This document shows positions 24,947 to 33,838 of a stretch of 64,000 nt of DNA, in pieces. Positions within the stretch are counted from its first letter, which is position 1, and each line of letters starts with the position of its first letter. Origin of the DNA: Pedobacter mucosus (lineage in GTDB: Bacteria; Bacteroidota; Bacteroidia; Sphingobacteriales; Sphingobacteriaceae); assembly GCF_022200785.1 (NCBI RefSeq), contig NZ_CP087585.1:3968001-4032000 (forward strand). The letters run 5' to 3'. The notes below the pieces were generated by a model. It saw nothing but the letters and a program-made list of their open reading frames with translations. It had not been told where the DNA came from and made no database searches. The position numbers were made by a program, and so were the translations under genes.

Positions 24947-25693
24947 TTAATATGGTTTATAATATTCCAGCTTTAAAGTAACGCCATCAAAAACGCCGTA
25001 AGAATTGTAATTAATCCACTCGCCAATATTAACATAGCGACTATTTTTACCTAAATCTATATCCAACGGTATGTGCCGATGCCCAAAAACGAAATAATCG
25101 TAATGCTGTTTTTGCAAAACTTCTTTAGCATAAGTTGCGAGCCATTCATTTTCATCATCAAAAGAAACCTCTATATGCTTTTGAGAGGAACGGCTGTCCT
25201 GACTCCAAGCACTGGCCAAGGCAATTCCAAAATTCGGGTGTATCCTTGCAAATAACCACTGGCAAATTCCGCTTCTAAAAATTTTTCTTAAAAACTTATA
25301 TTTCCGATCTCCAGGCCCTAATCCATCGCCATGATGAAGGTAAAATTTCTTTCCACCACGCTCAATAACAAGTTCGTCGCTGATAATTTCCATCCCAATT
25401 TCTTGAGTAAAATAGTCGCGGACCCACATATCATGGTTTCCTTTAAAAAAATAAATCTTTATGCCGCTATCAGCCATCGCCGCCAATTTCCCCTGCAAAC
25501 GAATAAATCCTTTTGGTATTACTTTCGCATATTCGAACCAAAAATCGAATATATCGCCCATTAAAAAAAGTTCACTGCAATTGGGTTCAATAAAATTTAG
25601 CCAGCTTACAATGCGAGCCTCACGAGCCCTACTTTCGGTGTAATTTGGAGATCCTAAATGAAAATCAGATGCGAAATAAATATTTTTATTCAT
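24947..25693 (-). CDS. lpxH: UDP-2,3-diacylglucosamine diphosphatase
   Basis: This 248-residue calcineurin-like phosphoesterase matches LpxH, which removes UMP from UDP-2,3-diacylglucosamine in lipid A synthesis. The metal-binding motifs are all present in order: SDFHLGSPNY, MGDIFDFWF, GNHDMW, HHGDGLGPGD and FGHRHIPLDI. The N-terminal Met at 25693 fits the family; an in-frame Met at 25732 is less likely. In some annotations the family is called the UDP-2,3-diacylglucosamine hydrolase. It is alone on its strand. Confidence 0.9.
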   Translation of the reverse strand: MNKNIYFASDFHLGSPNYTESRAREARIVSWLNFIEPNCSELFLMGDIFDFWFEYAKVIPKGFIRLQGKLAAMADSGIKIYFFKGNHDMWVRDYFTQEIGMEIISDELVIERGGKKFYLHHGDGLGPGDRKYKFLRKIFRSGICQWLFARIHPNFGIALASAWSQDSRSSQKHIEVSFDDENEWLATYAKEVLQKQHYDYFVFGHRHIPLDIDLGKNSRYVNIGEWINYNSYGVFDGVTLKLEYYKPY

Positions 25694-26047
25694 GTATAAT
25701 TTCAAAGGTAAGGCAAAAAGATTGAAGGACAAAGACCGAGACTAAGGTTGAGATTGAGGCTAAGGAAAAAAGATCAAAGAATAAAGACTAAAGACTAAAA
25801 ATCAGTGTAATCCCTTAAATCAGTGTAATCATCCCGAAGGAAAAAGGATCAAAGAGCAAAGAACAAAGACTAAAAATCAGTGTAAACCCTTAAATCGGTG
25901 TAATCATCCCGAAGGAAAAAGGATCAAAGAGCAAAGAACAAAGACTAAAAATCTGTGAAATCCCAAAATCTGTGTAATCAATCCGAAGGAAATCTGTGAA
26001 ATCTACCCCAAGGAAAAAACATATATTAGTAAATAAATTTATTCGGT
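25694..26047. repeat. 75-base tandem repeat array between lpxH and the S9 peptidase gene
   Basis: Units begin AAGGAAAAA and start at 25762, 25837, 25912 and 25986, giving periods of 75, 75 and 74 bases plus a partial fourth unit that ends near 26019. Each unit holds the motif ATCAGTGTAATC or its variant AATCTGTGTAATC. The rest of the gap has no gene. Confidence 0.8.
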
Positions 26048-28174
26048 ATGAAAAAGCAAATTCTATTCGGCTTATTTGCATTGAGTCTTTTCGCCTGTAA
26101 CCAAGGCAAGAAACCAGCAGAAAAAATTACATTAATGAAATACCCAGAAACTAAAAAAGATAGCACAAAAGATATTTACTTCGGAACAACGATTTCTGAT
26201 CCTTATCGTTGGCTTGAAGATGATAATTCGGCAGAAACAAAAAGTTGGGTAACTGCCGAAAATAAGGTAACGCAAAACTATTTATCACAAATTCCTTACC
26301 GCAATGATATAAAAAATCGTTTAACAGAGGTTTGGAATTACCCTAAAGAAAGTGCTCCATTTAAAGTTGGGGAATACTATTTCTTCACTAAAAACGATGG
26401 CCTGCAAAATCAAAGCACTTGGTTTATAAAAAAGGGTATTGATGGTAAAGAGGAGGTTTTTCTTGACCCAAATAAGTTGACTGCTGATGGAACTGCTTCG
26501 GTTTCTTTATTAGGTTTTTCGCATAATAAAAAATATGTTGCTTATTCGGTAGCACAATCTGGCTCTGATTGGAGTACCATTTACGTAATCGAAATTACCA
26601 GCAAAACTAAATTAGTTGATGAATTGAAATGGACAAAATTTTCTGGCGCAGCTTGGAAAGGTGATGGTTTTTATTACAGCAGATTTGATGAACCAGTTAA
26701 AGGAACCGATCTTTCAGCAGCAAATAAATTTCAAAAAGTATTTTACCATAAATTAGGTGATCTACAAGCAAACGATCAGTTAATTTTTGAGGATAAAACA
26801 AATCCAAACCTATATTTCGGTGCAGGAGTAACGGAAGATGATCGCTTTTTGATTGTTTATGCAAGTGCAGGAACATCGGGTAATGCATTATACTATCAGG
26901 ATTTAAATGAGGCTAATAGTAAAATAAGTCTCTTGGTTAAGGGTTACGAAAACAACCACAGCATTATTGATAATGTAGGCGATAAGCTTTTATTAAATAC
27001 CGATTTGGGCGCAGAAAATAAGCAAGTGGTTTTAATAGATCCGAAAAGTGCTGATCCAAAAAACTGGCAAAAAGTAATTCCTGAATCCAAACTTCCTTTA
27101 GAAAGTATCGGAACAGGAGGTGGGTTTTTATGGGCGTCGTATTTAAAAGATGCCAGCACCAATATTATTCAATTTGATTTAAGCGGAAAAAAAGTTGGTG
27201 AAGTAAAGCTTCCCGCAATTGGAACCGTTGATGGTTTCGGCGGCTATAAAGACGATAAAGAGTTCTTTTATTCTTTCTCAAACTTTACCACGCCTGGAAC
27301 TTCATATCGCTATAATATAGAAAAAGCTGAATCGACGCTTTATAAAAAAGCTGGTTTAAAAGTTAATACCGACGATTTTGTAACCGAACAAGTTTTCTAC
27401 CCCTCCAAAGATGGAACAAAAGTACCAATGTTTATCGTGCATAAAAAAGACATTAAACTGGATGGAAACAACCCGGTTTATCTTTATGCTTATGGCGGTT
27501 TCCAAATCAGTTTAACACCTGGTTTCAGCTTATCAAGGTTGCTGTTTTTAGAGCGTGGTGGCATTTATGTTCAACCAAGTTTGCGTGGCGGAAGTGAATA
27601 TGGAGAAGCATGGCATAAGGGTGGTATGTTAGATAAAAAGCAAAATGTTTTTGATGATTTTATTGCTGCTGCTGAATATTTGATCAAAGAAAAATATACT
27701 AATCCTTCAAAAATCGCAATTTCTGGTGGTTCTAATGGTGGACTTTTAGTTGGCGCCTGCATGACGCAAAGACCTGACCTGTTTAAAGTTGCATTACCAG
27801 CTGTTGGTGTTTTAGATATGCTGCGTTACCATAAATTTACTGTGGGTTGGGGCTGGATTGTAGAATATGGAAGTAGCGACAAGGAAAAAGACTTTAATTA
27901 TTTGATTAAATATTCTCCATTACACAATGTTAAAGCTGGCGTTAACTATCCTGCTACATTAATTACGACAGCAGATCACGATGATCGAGTAGTGCCGGCA
28001 CACTCTTTCAAATTTGCAGCTACGTTACAAGAAAAATATAAGGGTGAAAATCCGATGTTGATTAGAATTGAAACGAAAGCGGGCCATGGAGCTGGCAAAC
28101 CAACTACAAAGATGATTGAAGAAGCCGCAGATGTTTGGAGTTTTGTTTTTCAAAATTTGGGAATGAGATGGTAG
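26048..28174 (+). CDS. Prolyl oligopeptidase family serine peptidase (S9A), lipoprotein
   Basis: This 708-residue enzyme has a lipoprotein signal (Cys17 after LSLFA). It has the S9A layout: an N-terminal segment DPYRWLEDDNSAET, a seven-bladed beta-propeller (about residues 80-430) and a C-terminal alpha/beta-hydrolase domain. The catalytic triad is Ser562 in GGSNGG, Asp645 in DHDDRVVPAHS and His680 in KAGHGAGK. It cleaves after proline in short peptides and is probably periplasmic, anchored to a membrane. It is monocistronic. Confidence 0.95.
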   Translation: MKKQILFGLFALSLFACNQGKKPAEKITLMKYPETKKDSTKDIYFGTTISDPYRWLEDDNSAETKSWVTAENKVTQNYLSQIPYRNDIKNRLTEVWNYPKESAPFKVGEYYFFTKNDGLQNQSTWFIKKGIDGKEEVFLDPNKLTADGTASVSLLGFSHNKKYVAYSVAQSGSDWSTIYVIEITSKTKLVDELKWTKFSGAAWKGDGFYYSRFDEPVKGTDLSAANKFQKVFYHKLGDLQANDQLIFEDKTNPNLYFGAGVTEDDRFLIVYASAGTSGNALYYQDLNEANSKISLLVKGYENNHSIIDNVGDKLLLNTDLGAENKQVVLIDPKSADPKNWQKVIPESKLPLESIGTGGGFLWASYLKDASTNIIQFDLSGKKVGEVKLPAIGTVDGFGGYKDDKEFFYSFSNFTTPGTSYRYNIEKAESTLYKKAGLKVNTDDFVTEQVFYPSKDGTKVPMFIVHKKDIKLDGNNPVYLYAYGGFQISLTPGFSLSRLLFLERGGIYVQPSLRGGSEYGEAWHKGGMLDKKQNVFDDFIAAAEYLIKEKYTNPSKIAISGGSNGGLLVGACMTQRPDLFKVALPAVGVLDMLRYHKFTVGWGWIVEYGSSDKEKDFNYLIKYSPLHNVKAGVNYPATLITTADHDDRVVPAHSFKFAATLQEKYKGENPMLIRIETKAGHGAGKPTTKMIEEAADVWSFVFQNLGMRW

Positions 28175-28581
28175 GATTTTTTAAGATTTATCCCCGTTCC
28201 ATCCATAACTTTTCTCCCTGGTCTGTGTCCCCACTGGCGAAATTAACTTCACTCAAATCACATAAATGGTCTGTGGTGACACAGACCATGGCGAAAGATA
28301 AAGACAATAGATATTGACATTTAGGAATGAAATCATAATGGTAAAATTCAAACCTAAATTTAATGATAACAGCTTATGAAATAAGTCAAAAACAACTTCC
28401 ACTAAATCTATAGACCAATTATAATTTGCTTTAATTTGCTTAAAACCTTTAAGTTTTGTTTATGGTTGATTAAAATGATATAAAATACCGAATCCATTAC
28501 CTAAACAGAATTATCTAGAATATTTCTAAATAGGATTAACCATAATAGTTTATTTTGTAACTTTGCATCAAAATTTTTTGA
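28175..28581. other. Gene-free stretch with a perfect hairpin
   Basis: No gene was found. ATGGTCTGTG and CACAGACCAT (28266-28289) form a ten-base-pair stem with a four-base loop. A similar TGGTCTGTGTCCCC segment lies about 50 bases upstream, so this could be a terminator-like or repeat-derived element. Confidence 0.5.
28558..28565 (+). promoter_or_regulatory. Predicted -7 element of the ferredoxin reductase gene
   Basis: TAACTTTG on the plus strand lies 16 bases before the ATG at 28582. No TTG occurs at the standard distance. Confidence 0.45.
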
Positions 28582-29592
28582 ATGATTTCTACTGATATAG
28601 CCGTAATAGGCGCTGGTCCGGTTGGCTTATTTGCCATTTTTGAAGCCGGTTTATTGAAAATGCGTTGCCACTTAATTGATTATCTTCCTCAGGTTGGTGG
28701 TCAGCTGTCTGAAATTTACCCCAAAAAGCCAATTTACGATATACCAGGATATCCTTCTGTTTTAGCTCAAGAATTGGTTGATAATTTAATGGAGCAGGCA
28801 AAACCTTTCCACCCATCATTTACTTTAGGCGAACGCATAGAAGGTTTAGAAAAACGTGGTGAAGCCGATTTCGTTTTAACTACGAATATGGGTACGATAA
28901 TCGAAGCCAAAGTTATCGTTATTGCTGGTGGTTTAGGTTGTTTCGAACCTCGTAAACCTGCAGTAGAAAATTTAGAAAATTTTGAAAACGGTAAAGGCGT
29001 TAACTACATGATTCTTGATCCAGAAAAATATCGCGATCAGAAAATGGTAATTGCTGGTGGTGGAGATTCTGCATTAGATTGGACCATTTACTTGGCTGAT
29101 GTGTGTTCTGAATTAACATTGGTACACCGAAGTGAAAGTTTCCGTGGTGCTCCAGATTCAGTTTCCAAAGTATTGGCTTTAGCTGAAAGTGGAAAAATTT
29201 ATTTAGTTTTAAATAGCAATTTACAAGCCGTTCATGGTGGCGATAAACTGGAACAAGTCGAAATCGTACAAAACCGCACCATGGAAAAATCTATGGTTGA
29301 TGCAGATCATTTGATTCCTTTGTTTGGTTTAAGTCCTAAATTAGGTCCGATAGAAAATTGGAACCTGAATATAAATAAAAGCGCTATTGAGGTAAATACC
29401 GATGATTACTCTACAAACGTTCCGGGTATTTATGCTATTGGCGATATCAATACTTATAAAAATAAGCTTAAATTAATCCTTTGCGGTTTTCATGAAGCGG
29501 CATTAATGAGTCATAGTGCTTATTCTTACATGAATCCGGGCGTTAAATACACCATGAAATATACTACAGTAAATGGAGTTGCGGAGTTTTAA
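28582..29592 (+). CDS. Thioredoxin reductase-like ferredoxin-NADP+ reductase
   Basis: This 336-residue flavoprotein has two Rossmann motifs, GAGPVG at residues 10-15 for FAD and VIAGGGDSALDW near 155 for NAD(P). It also has the AIGDIN-type end for FAD. It lacks the CxxC of thioredoxin reductase, so it fits the YumC-type ferredoxin-NADP+ reductases. The next gene encodes a 2Fe-2S ferredoxin, the likely redox partner. Together they may pass electrons to acceptors not encoded in this window. Confidence 0.9.
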   Translation: MISTDIAVIGAGPVGLFAIFEAGLLKMRCHLIDYLPQVGGQLSEIYPKKPIYDIPGYPSVLAQELVDNLMEQAKPFHPSFTLGERIEGLEKRGEADFVLTTNMGTIIEAKVIVIAGGLGCFEPRKPAVENLENFENGKGVNYMILDPEKYRDQKMVIAGGGDSALDWTIYLADVCSELTLVHRSESFRGAPDSVSKVLALAESGKIYLVLNSNLQAVHGGDKLEQVEIVQNRTMEKSMVDADHLIPLFGLSPKLGPIENWNLNINKSAIEVNTDDYSTNVPGIYAIGDINTYKNKLKLILCGFHEAALMSHSAYSYMNPGVKYTMKYTTVNGVAEF

Positions 29593-29664
29593 TATTCGCA
29601 AATATTTTATTTGAATTAACGTTTAGAGAATAATTATTTGTTTCTCAGAGATAACAATTTTCTT

Positions 29665-29672
29665 TAAGTTTG
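29665..29672 (+). promoter_or_regulatory. Predicted -7 element of the ferredoxin gene
   Basis: TAAGTTTG on the plus strand lies 18 bases before the ATG at 29691. A TTG lies 24 bases upstream of it, one base beyond the usual spacing. The ferredoxin may therefore also have its own promoter. Confidence 0.45.
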
Positions 29673-29690
29673 CGATTATAAGCAACAAAA

Positions 29691-30008
29691 ATGGAAAACA
29701 ACATTACCCTTTATATGCAAGAACCGGATGGTTCGGTTACAGCTCATGAAGCTCCAACAGATATGGGCCTAAGTTTGATGGAATTTTTAAAAGCTTCTGA
29801 GTATGATATTTTGGCCACTTGTGGCGGAATGGCTTTATGCGCAACTTGCTGTGTAGACGTGTTAGAAGGTGAAGAAAAGCTTAATGAAATGACGGATGAC
29901 GAGTATGCAATGTTGGATACCTTGCCAGATTTATTACCGAATTCTCGTTTGGCTTGCCAATTACAGCTTAACAATAACATGGAAGGCTTGAAAGTGAAAC
30001 TGCACTAG
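29691..30008 (+). CDS. Adrenodoxin-type 2Fe-2S ferredoxin
   Basis: This 105-residue ferredoxin has Cys44, Cys50, Cys53 and Cys89 in the adrenodoxin/Isc-Fdx pattern C-x5-C-x2-C-x35-C. An extra Cys54 follows the third ligand. Acidic residues in the DDEYAMLD helix are in the partner-docking region of this class. It follows the ferredoxin reductase by 98 bases with a possible own promoter. Roles in Fe-S assembly or as donor to oxygenases are known for the class; nothing here settles which. Confidence 0.92.
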   Translation: MENNITLYMQEPDGSVTAHEAPTDMGLSLMEFLKASEYDILATCGGMALCATCCVDVLEGEEKLNEMTDDEYAMLDTLPDLLPNSRLACQLQLNNNMEGLKVKLH

Positions 30009-30033
30009 TTTCATTTTAAAGCTATAGATATTT

Positions 30034-30063
30034 AGGCGATACATGATGTATCGCCTTTTTTTT
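30034..30063 (+). terminator. Rho-independent terminator of the ferredoxin gene
   Basis: AGGCGATACAT and ATGTATCGCCT form an 11-base-pair stem with almost no loop, followed by a run of eight or more T on the plus strand, about 26 bases after the stop codon. Confidence 0.88.
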
Positions 30064-30070
30064 GTTTATA

Positions 30071-30171
30071 TTTTTTTTCGGAAAGCACTGCCTGTATTTC
30101 ATTGTAATGTTGGTCGGGCTTTTTGCTATATCCCTGATAAAAAATCAGGGGATGCCGCGTCAATCCCGTTT
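30071..30171 (-). repeat. Dispersed intergenic repeat, copy 2
   Basis: This is the inverted counterpart of the segment at 24755-24856, with the same anchor blocks. Within it CCCTGA and TCAGGG form a six-base-pair hairpin (around 30132-30150). It lies in the gap between the ferredoxin terminator and the fucosidase gene. Confidence 0.65.
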
Positions 30172-30249
30172 AAAAAAAATTGTTGATGCTGCTATTTATG
30201 TCTTTACAACTGCTTTTTAAATTCAAAACAATACATATCAATGTAATAC

Positions 30250-31575
30250 CTAATTAACTTCCAGCACCATTACGTTATCGGGTGCATTTTGATCGATAAC
30301 TGGAATAATATTAAGCTTTTGCTTTTGAAGTGTATACTTTATAGCAACTCCATCTTTTAACAAATAAGCCTTTTTAATTTTTTTGAAGGGAAAATTCTCT
30401 AAAGAAATTAAAGTTAAAGTTTGATCAAAAATATGAATATAAACCTTATGGTCCCGCTGTGTTATTCCGCCCCAAGTTTGTGGTTTTATAAAACCAGCTT
30501 TCGTATTATAGATACTTTCACCGTAAATTTTAAGCCAATCGCCTAGGCCAGCTAAACGATTTTGAAATTCTAACTGAATTTTTCCATTTGGCATGGGTCC
30601 AATGTTTAATAAAAGATTTGATCCCAAGCTAGCAGCTTTCACTAACATTCCTACCAATTGTTTATTTGATTTATAATTGGTATCACTTAGGTTGTATCCC
30701 CACGAATTAGAAAGGGTTTCACAAGTTTCTAATGGCAATTTTTCCGATGCTTTTTGAAAACTTAACCCTGATTTATTTTCGCCAGGTAAATCCCTTTCAA
30801 ACATTTGGAAATCCTCACCAGCAAAAGGAGTAAGGTGATGGTTATTGCCAATCATGCATTGTGGCTGCAACTTATGGATTAAGCTATAAATCTCATTATA
30901 CTTCCAATCTAACCTCGAAGTTCTATCGTTTGCACCTTCAGGCGCTGTTTGATCCCAATGACCATCAAACCAGATCCCACCAATTTCTCCATAATTAGTT
31001 AAAAGTTCAGTTAATTGATTTTTCATAAACTGCAAATAACTGGCATAATCTCCTTTACCTTTTCTTCCAGAATTTTGCCCAGTTCTACCCGTTTCATGTG
31101 GGTAATCTTCTCTTCTCCAGTCCAATAACGAATAATATAGATAGAGCTTAATACCTTGTTTACGACATTCATCAGCCATCATTTTTACAATGTCTTTCTT
31201 ATATGGCGTATTCATAATGTTAAAGTCTGAATACTTTGTATCCCACATACTAAAGCCATCATGATGTCTGGTAATCAGGGTAATATATTTCATACCGGCA
31301 TTTTTGGCCATGCTAACCCATTGCTCGGCATTAAATTCAGTAGGATTGAAAAAGTCTTTTAAATTAGTGTAATTGTGAACCGTTAACTTCCTCTCGTTCA
31401 TTACCCATTCGCCACTACCCGGAATACTGAAAGGCCCCCAATGAATAAATAAACCGAATTTAGCTTCCGAAAACCATTCTCTTTGTTTTAAATTTGAAGT
31501 AGTTGGCACATAATCCTGCGCAAATAAAGCTAAACCATTCAATGCAAAAAGTACAAAAAATAATAATCTTTTCAT
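30250..31575 (-). CDS. GH29 alpha-L-fucosidase, exported
   Basis: This 441-residue enzyme has a signal peptide (about residues 1-20, ending LFAQ) and the GH29 catalytic barrel. HWGPFSIPGSGEW (45-57) and HHDGFSMWDTKYSDFN (104-119) are substrate-pocket motifs. The nucleophile is Asp204 in IWFDG. A C-terminal beta-rich region follows. It is short for the family and has no carbohydrate-binding module. GH29 enzymes release terminal fucose from glycans. It is not beside a SusC/SusD pair in this window. It lies about 45 bases downstream of the protease gene on the same strand. Confidence 0.93.
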   Translation of the reverse strand: MKRLLFFVLFALNGLALFAQDYVPTTSNLKQREWFSEAKFGLFIHWGPFSIPGSGEWVMNERKLTVHNYTNLKDFFNPTEFNAEQWVSMAKNAGMKYITLITRHHDGFSMWDTKYSDFNIMNTPYKKDIVKMMADECRKQGIKLYLYYSLLDWRREDYPHETGRTGQNSGRKGKGDYASYLQFMKNQLTELLTNYGEIGGIWFDGHWDQTAPEGANDRTSRLDWKYNEIYSLIHKLQPQCMIGNNHHLTPFAGEDFQMFERDLPGENKSGLSFQKASEKLPLETCETLSNSWGYNLSDTNYKSNKQLVGMLVKAASLGSNLLLNIGPMPNGKIQLEFQNRLAGLGDWLKIYGESIYNTKAGFIKPQTWGGITQRDHKVYIHIFDQTLTLISLENFPFKKIKKAYLLKDGVAIKYTLQKQKLNIIPVIDQNAPDNVMVLEVN

Positions 31576-31621
31576 TATTTGATATATTTGGTTAGTGAGA
31601 AAATGCTAAAGAAATATTTTA

Positions 31622-33313
31622 TTAATCTATAGACGCCGTATCTTTTATAGGCTTGCCGATAACTTTATAATTGCCATCACCTTTTAAAATGGCCAACATT
31701 TGGGCTTGATTATTAAACAAAGATTTTGCCGCAGCCAGTTCTTTATCATATTGAAAACTTTGCTCAATACGTCCCTTTTCATAAAAATATCGACTAATGA
31801 TTTGGGTTTCCAACATCTGCTTTATTTCTGATTTATGGATACTTAAATCTGATTTTTTTGAGGAGGTTAACTTGTATTTCAAATTCTCTAAATCAGCCTT
31901 TACCTCAGCAGATTTGTTTTCTTTTTCTGCCTCCAATCGAAGATCAGAAAGTAAGCGTTCCGTGCGACTTAAATAAGTCAAATCCTTATCTGCTAAACTG
32001 TTCGCAAACGCACTATAATCAGCATCAGTAATTTGAAATGTTTTTGCCGATGCAGGTGTAGTTTTTTCCTTTTTAAATTGATTGGCGTAATTAAAAAACA
32101 AGCTTTTATTGATCATAGAAATTGTAATCGGACTTAATTTCATTACATTAATAACCATATCTGGATACACGCCGTTACCGCTATAAACATTCCTTCCAGC
32201 CTTAGTTTGGTATACGGCGACAGTAGAATCTGCAAATTGCTGAACAGCGCCTGCTTCAGTTCGGTGTGCATAATCTAACTTTTGGATACATCTGCCAGAT
32301 GGCGTGTAGTATTTCGCAACCGTAACTTTAACCAAGCTATTGTACGGAAGGCTAAAGGTTTGTTGCACTAAACCTTTGCCATAACTGCGCTGCCCTATTA
32401 CAATAGCCCGATCTAAATCCTGTAGCGAACCCGCAACAATTTCAGAAGCGGAAGCAGAATTTCCATTAACCAAAACAACTAAAGGAACGGATATAGAAAC
32501 AGGCGCTAAAACCGTTTTATAAGTAATGGTTTTATCAACATTTTTCCCTTTCTGAGTTACTACTAATTGATCTTTATTAATGAAAAGGTTTACAATTTTT
32601 ACAGCTTCCTGTAGAATTCCGCCACCGTTATTTCGAAGATCTAAAACAACGCCTTTTGGGTTTTCTTTATTGATACTAAGCAATGCATCTTTAACCTCTT
32701 GTGCAGAATTCTCTAAAAACTTATCTAATTTGATATAACCGATTCCATCGCCAACCATACCAGAATATGAAACATTTGGTTGTTTAATTTCTTCTCTAAC
32801 CAGCTTTTTTAATATCTCTTTGCCTTCTCTTAAAATAACCAAGTCTACAGCGGTACCTTTCGGACCACGTAAAAGTTGACTAATCTGATTTCTGTCTTTC
32901 CCTAAAATTATGTTTCCATTAATTTTTACTAATTGATCTCCTGGCTTAATTTCTGATTTAAATGCAGGGTAATTTTCACTTACTTCATTAACAAACAATT
33001 TGCCATCTATAAAAACGGTACTGGCACCAATTCCCCCAAATTGTGTGCTTACATATTTTAATTTATAATCTTCAATCTCAGATTCAGGAATGTATTCAGT
33101 ATAAGGATCCAAGCTATCCAGCATGGCATCAATTCCTGTTTTCATTAATTGTGGCGCATTGGTTTCATCAACATAATTAATGTTGATTTCTTTATATAAG
33201 GAAGCGAAAATATCAAGGTTTTTCGAAACTAGAAAAAGATCTTCCTTAAATGAGAAAGATAAAATAGCGACGCCGAACACAACAGCTATTATACCATATT
33301 TAACTTTTTTCAT
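31622..33313 (-). CDS. C-terminal processing peptidase (S41 family)
   Basis: This 563-residue protease has an N-terminal membrane or signal segment (about residues 5-22). A PDZ domain (about 85-165) and an S41 catalytic domain follow. The serine lies in NGNSASASEIVAG (residues 283-295) and the general-base lysine is Lys313 in SYGKGLVQQ. The family cleaves substrate C termini in the periplasm. The start at 33313 (MKKVKYGII) is preferred over 33394 because the extra residues have no membrane or family features. Confidence 0.93.
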   Translation of the reverse strand: MKKVKYGIIAVVFGVAILSFSFKEDLFLVSKNLDIFASLYKEININYVDETNAPQLMKTGIDAMLDSLDPYTEYIPESEIEDYKLKYVSTQFGGIGASTVFIDGKLFVNEVSENYPAFKSEIKPGDQLVKINGNIILGKDRNQISQLLRGPKGTAVDLVILREGKEILKKLVREEIKQPNVSYSGMVGDGIGYIKLDKFLENSAQEVKDALLSINKENPKGVVLDLRNNGGGILQEAVKIVNLFINKDQLVVTQKGKNVDKTITYKTVLAPVSISVPLVVLVNGNSASASEIVAGSLQDLDRAIVIGQRSYGKGLVQQTFSLPYNSLVKVTVAKYYTPSGRCIQKLDYAHRTEAGAVQQFADSTVAVYQTKAGRNVYSGNGVYPDMVINVMKLSPITISMINKSLFFNYANQFKKEKTTPASAKTFQITDADYSAFANSLADKDLTYLSRTERLLSDLRLEAEKENKSAEVKADLENLKYKLTSSKKSDLSIHKSEIKQMLETQIISRYFYEKGRIEQSFQYDKELAAAKSLFNNQAQMLAILKGDGNYKVIGKPIKDTASID

Positions 33314-33468
33314 ACCCTTAATAATTATTCCTAAATACCTAACTAATAGGTGATGTAAGATTTTGTACAATTGTAAATGTACAAAAAGGTGCAAATATTA
33401 AAAATAGTAAATTGTGGAAAGCCGTAATTTAAGCGTTACCCTTGAGTTTTGCCTTATGACAAATTAAA

Positions 33469-33684
33469 TTAAAGTCTGTTTCCTTTGGTATCGGCAAGTG
33501 CTTTTTGAATGGTAAATTCAATATAATTACGATCACGTTTTACCAAACGCATTAAATCTTCTACTAATTTTTCTTCGTTACCGGCCGAAAAATCCAGAGG
33601 TTCGTTCGTAAGCTCACGGTATTTTCTTAAAAACTTTGTTTTTACCTTAAATGCTGTTTCTGAAGTAAGTTGAAAATTAGCCAT
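33469..33684 (-). CDS. Small conserved protein, function unknown
   Basis: This 71-residue, highly charged, mostly helical protein (e.g. KTKFLRKYRELTNEP, LVKRDRNYIEFTIQKALADT) has no known domain that I recognise. It has its own promoter element upstream and a normal start, so it is likely real. Its size and charge would suit a nucleic acid-binding or regulatory protein, but there is no direct evidence. Confidence 0.65.
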   Translation of the reverse strand: MANFQLTSETAFKVKTKFLRKYRELTNEPLDFSAGNEEKLVEDLMRLVKRDRNYIEFTIQKALADTKGNRL

Positions 33685-33700
33685 AATAAATTATTTGCTG

Positions 33701-33708
33701 CAAAAGTA
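33701..33708 (-). promoter_or_regulatory. Predicted -7 element for the small protein gene
   Basis: TACTTTTG on the minus strand lies 16 bases before the ATG at 33684. No TTG is found 17-23 bases further upstream. Confidence 0.45.
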
Positions 33709-33838
33709 AAAATATTTGTGCAGGTTTGTGCCTTTTATATCACCAAACAAAAAAAATGTTATCGGTGCGATAATTCTGTTAAAAAGACGTTCTTCATTTT
33801 AATAATCAAAAATTAAACAAAACCTTAAACACAAAAAA

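Noticed and set aside
25762..26019. CRISPR array
   Set aside because: The repeats are direct and 75 bases long with no unique spacers between them, so they are tandem repeats, not a CRISPR array; no cas gene is nearby.
30250..31575. Fucosidase as part of a polysaccharide utilisation locus
   Set aside because: The nearest SusC/SusD pair is over 7 kb away, with housekeeping genes in between, so there is no operonic link.
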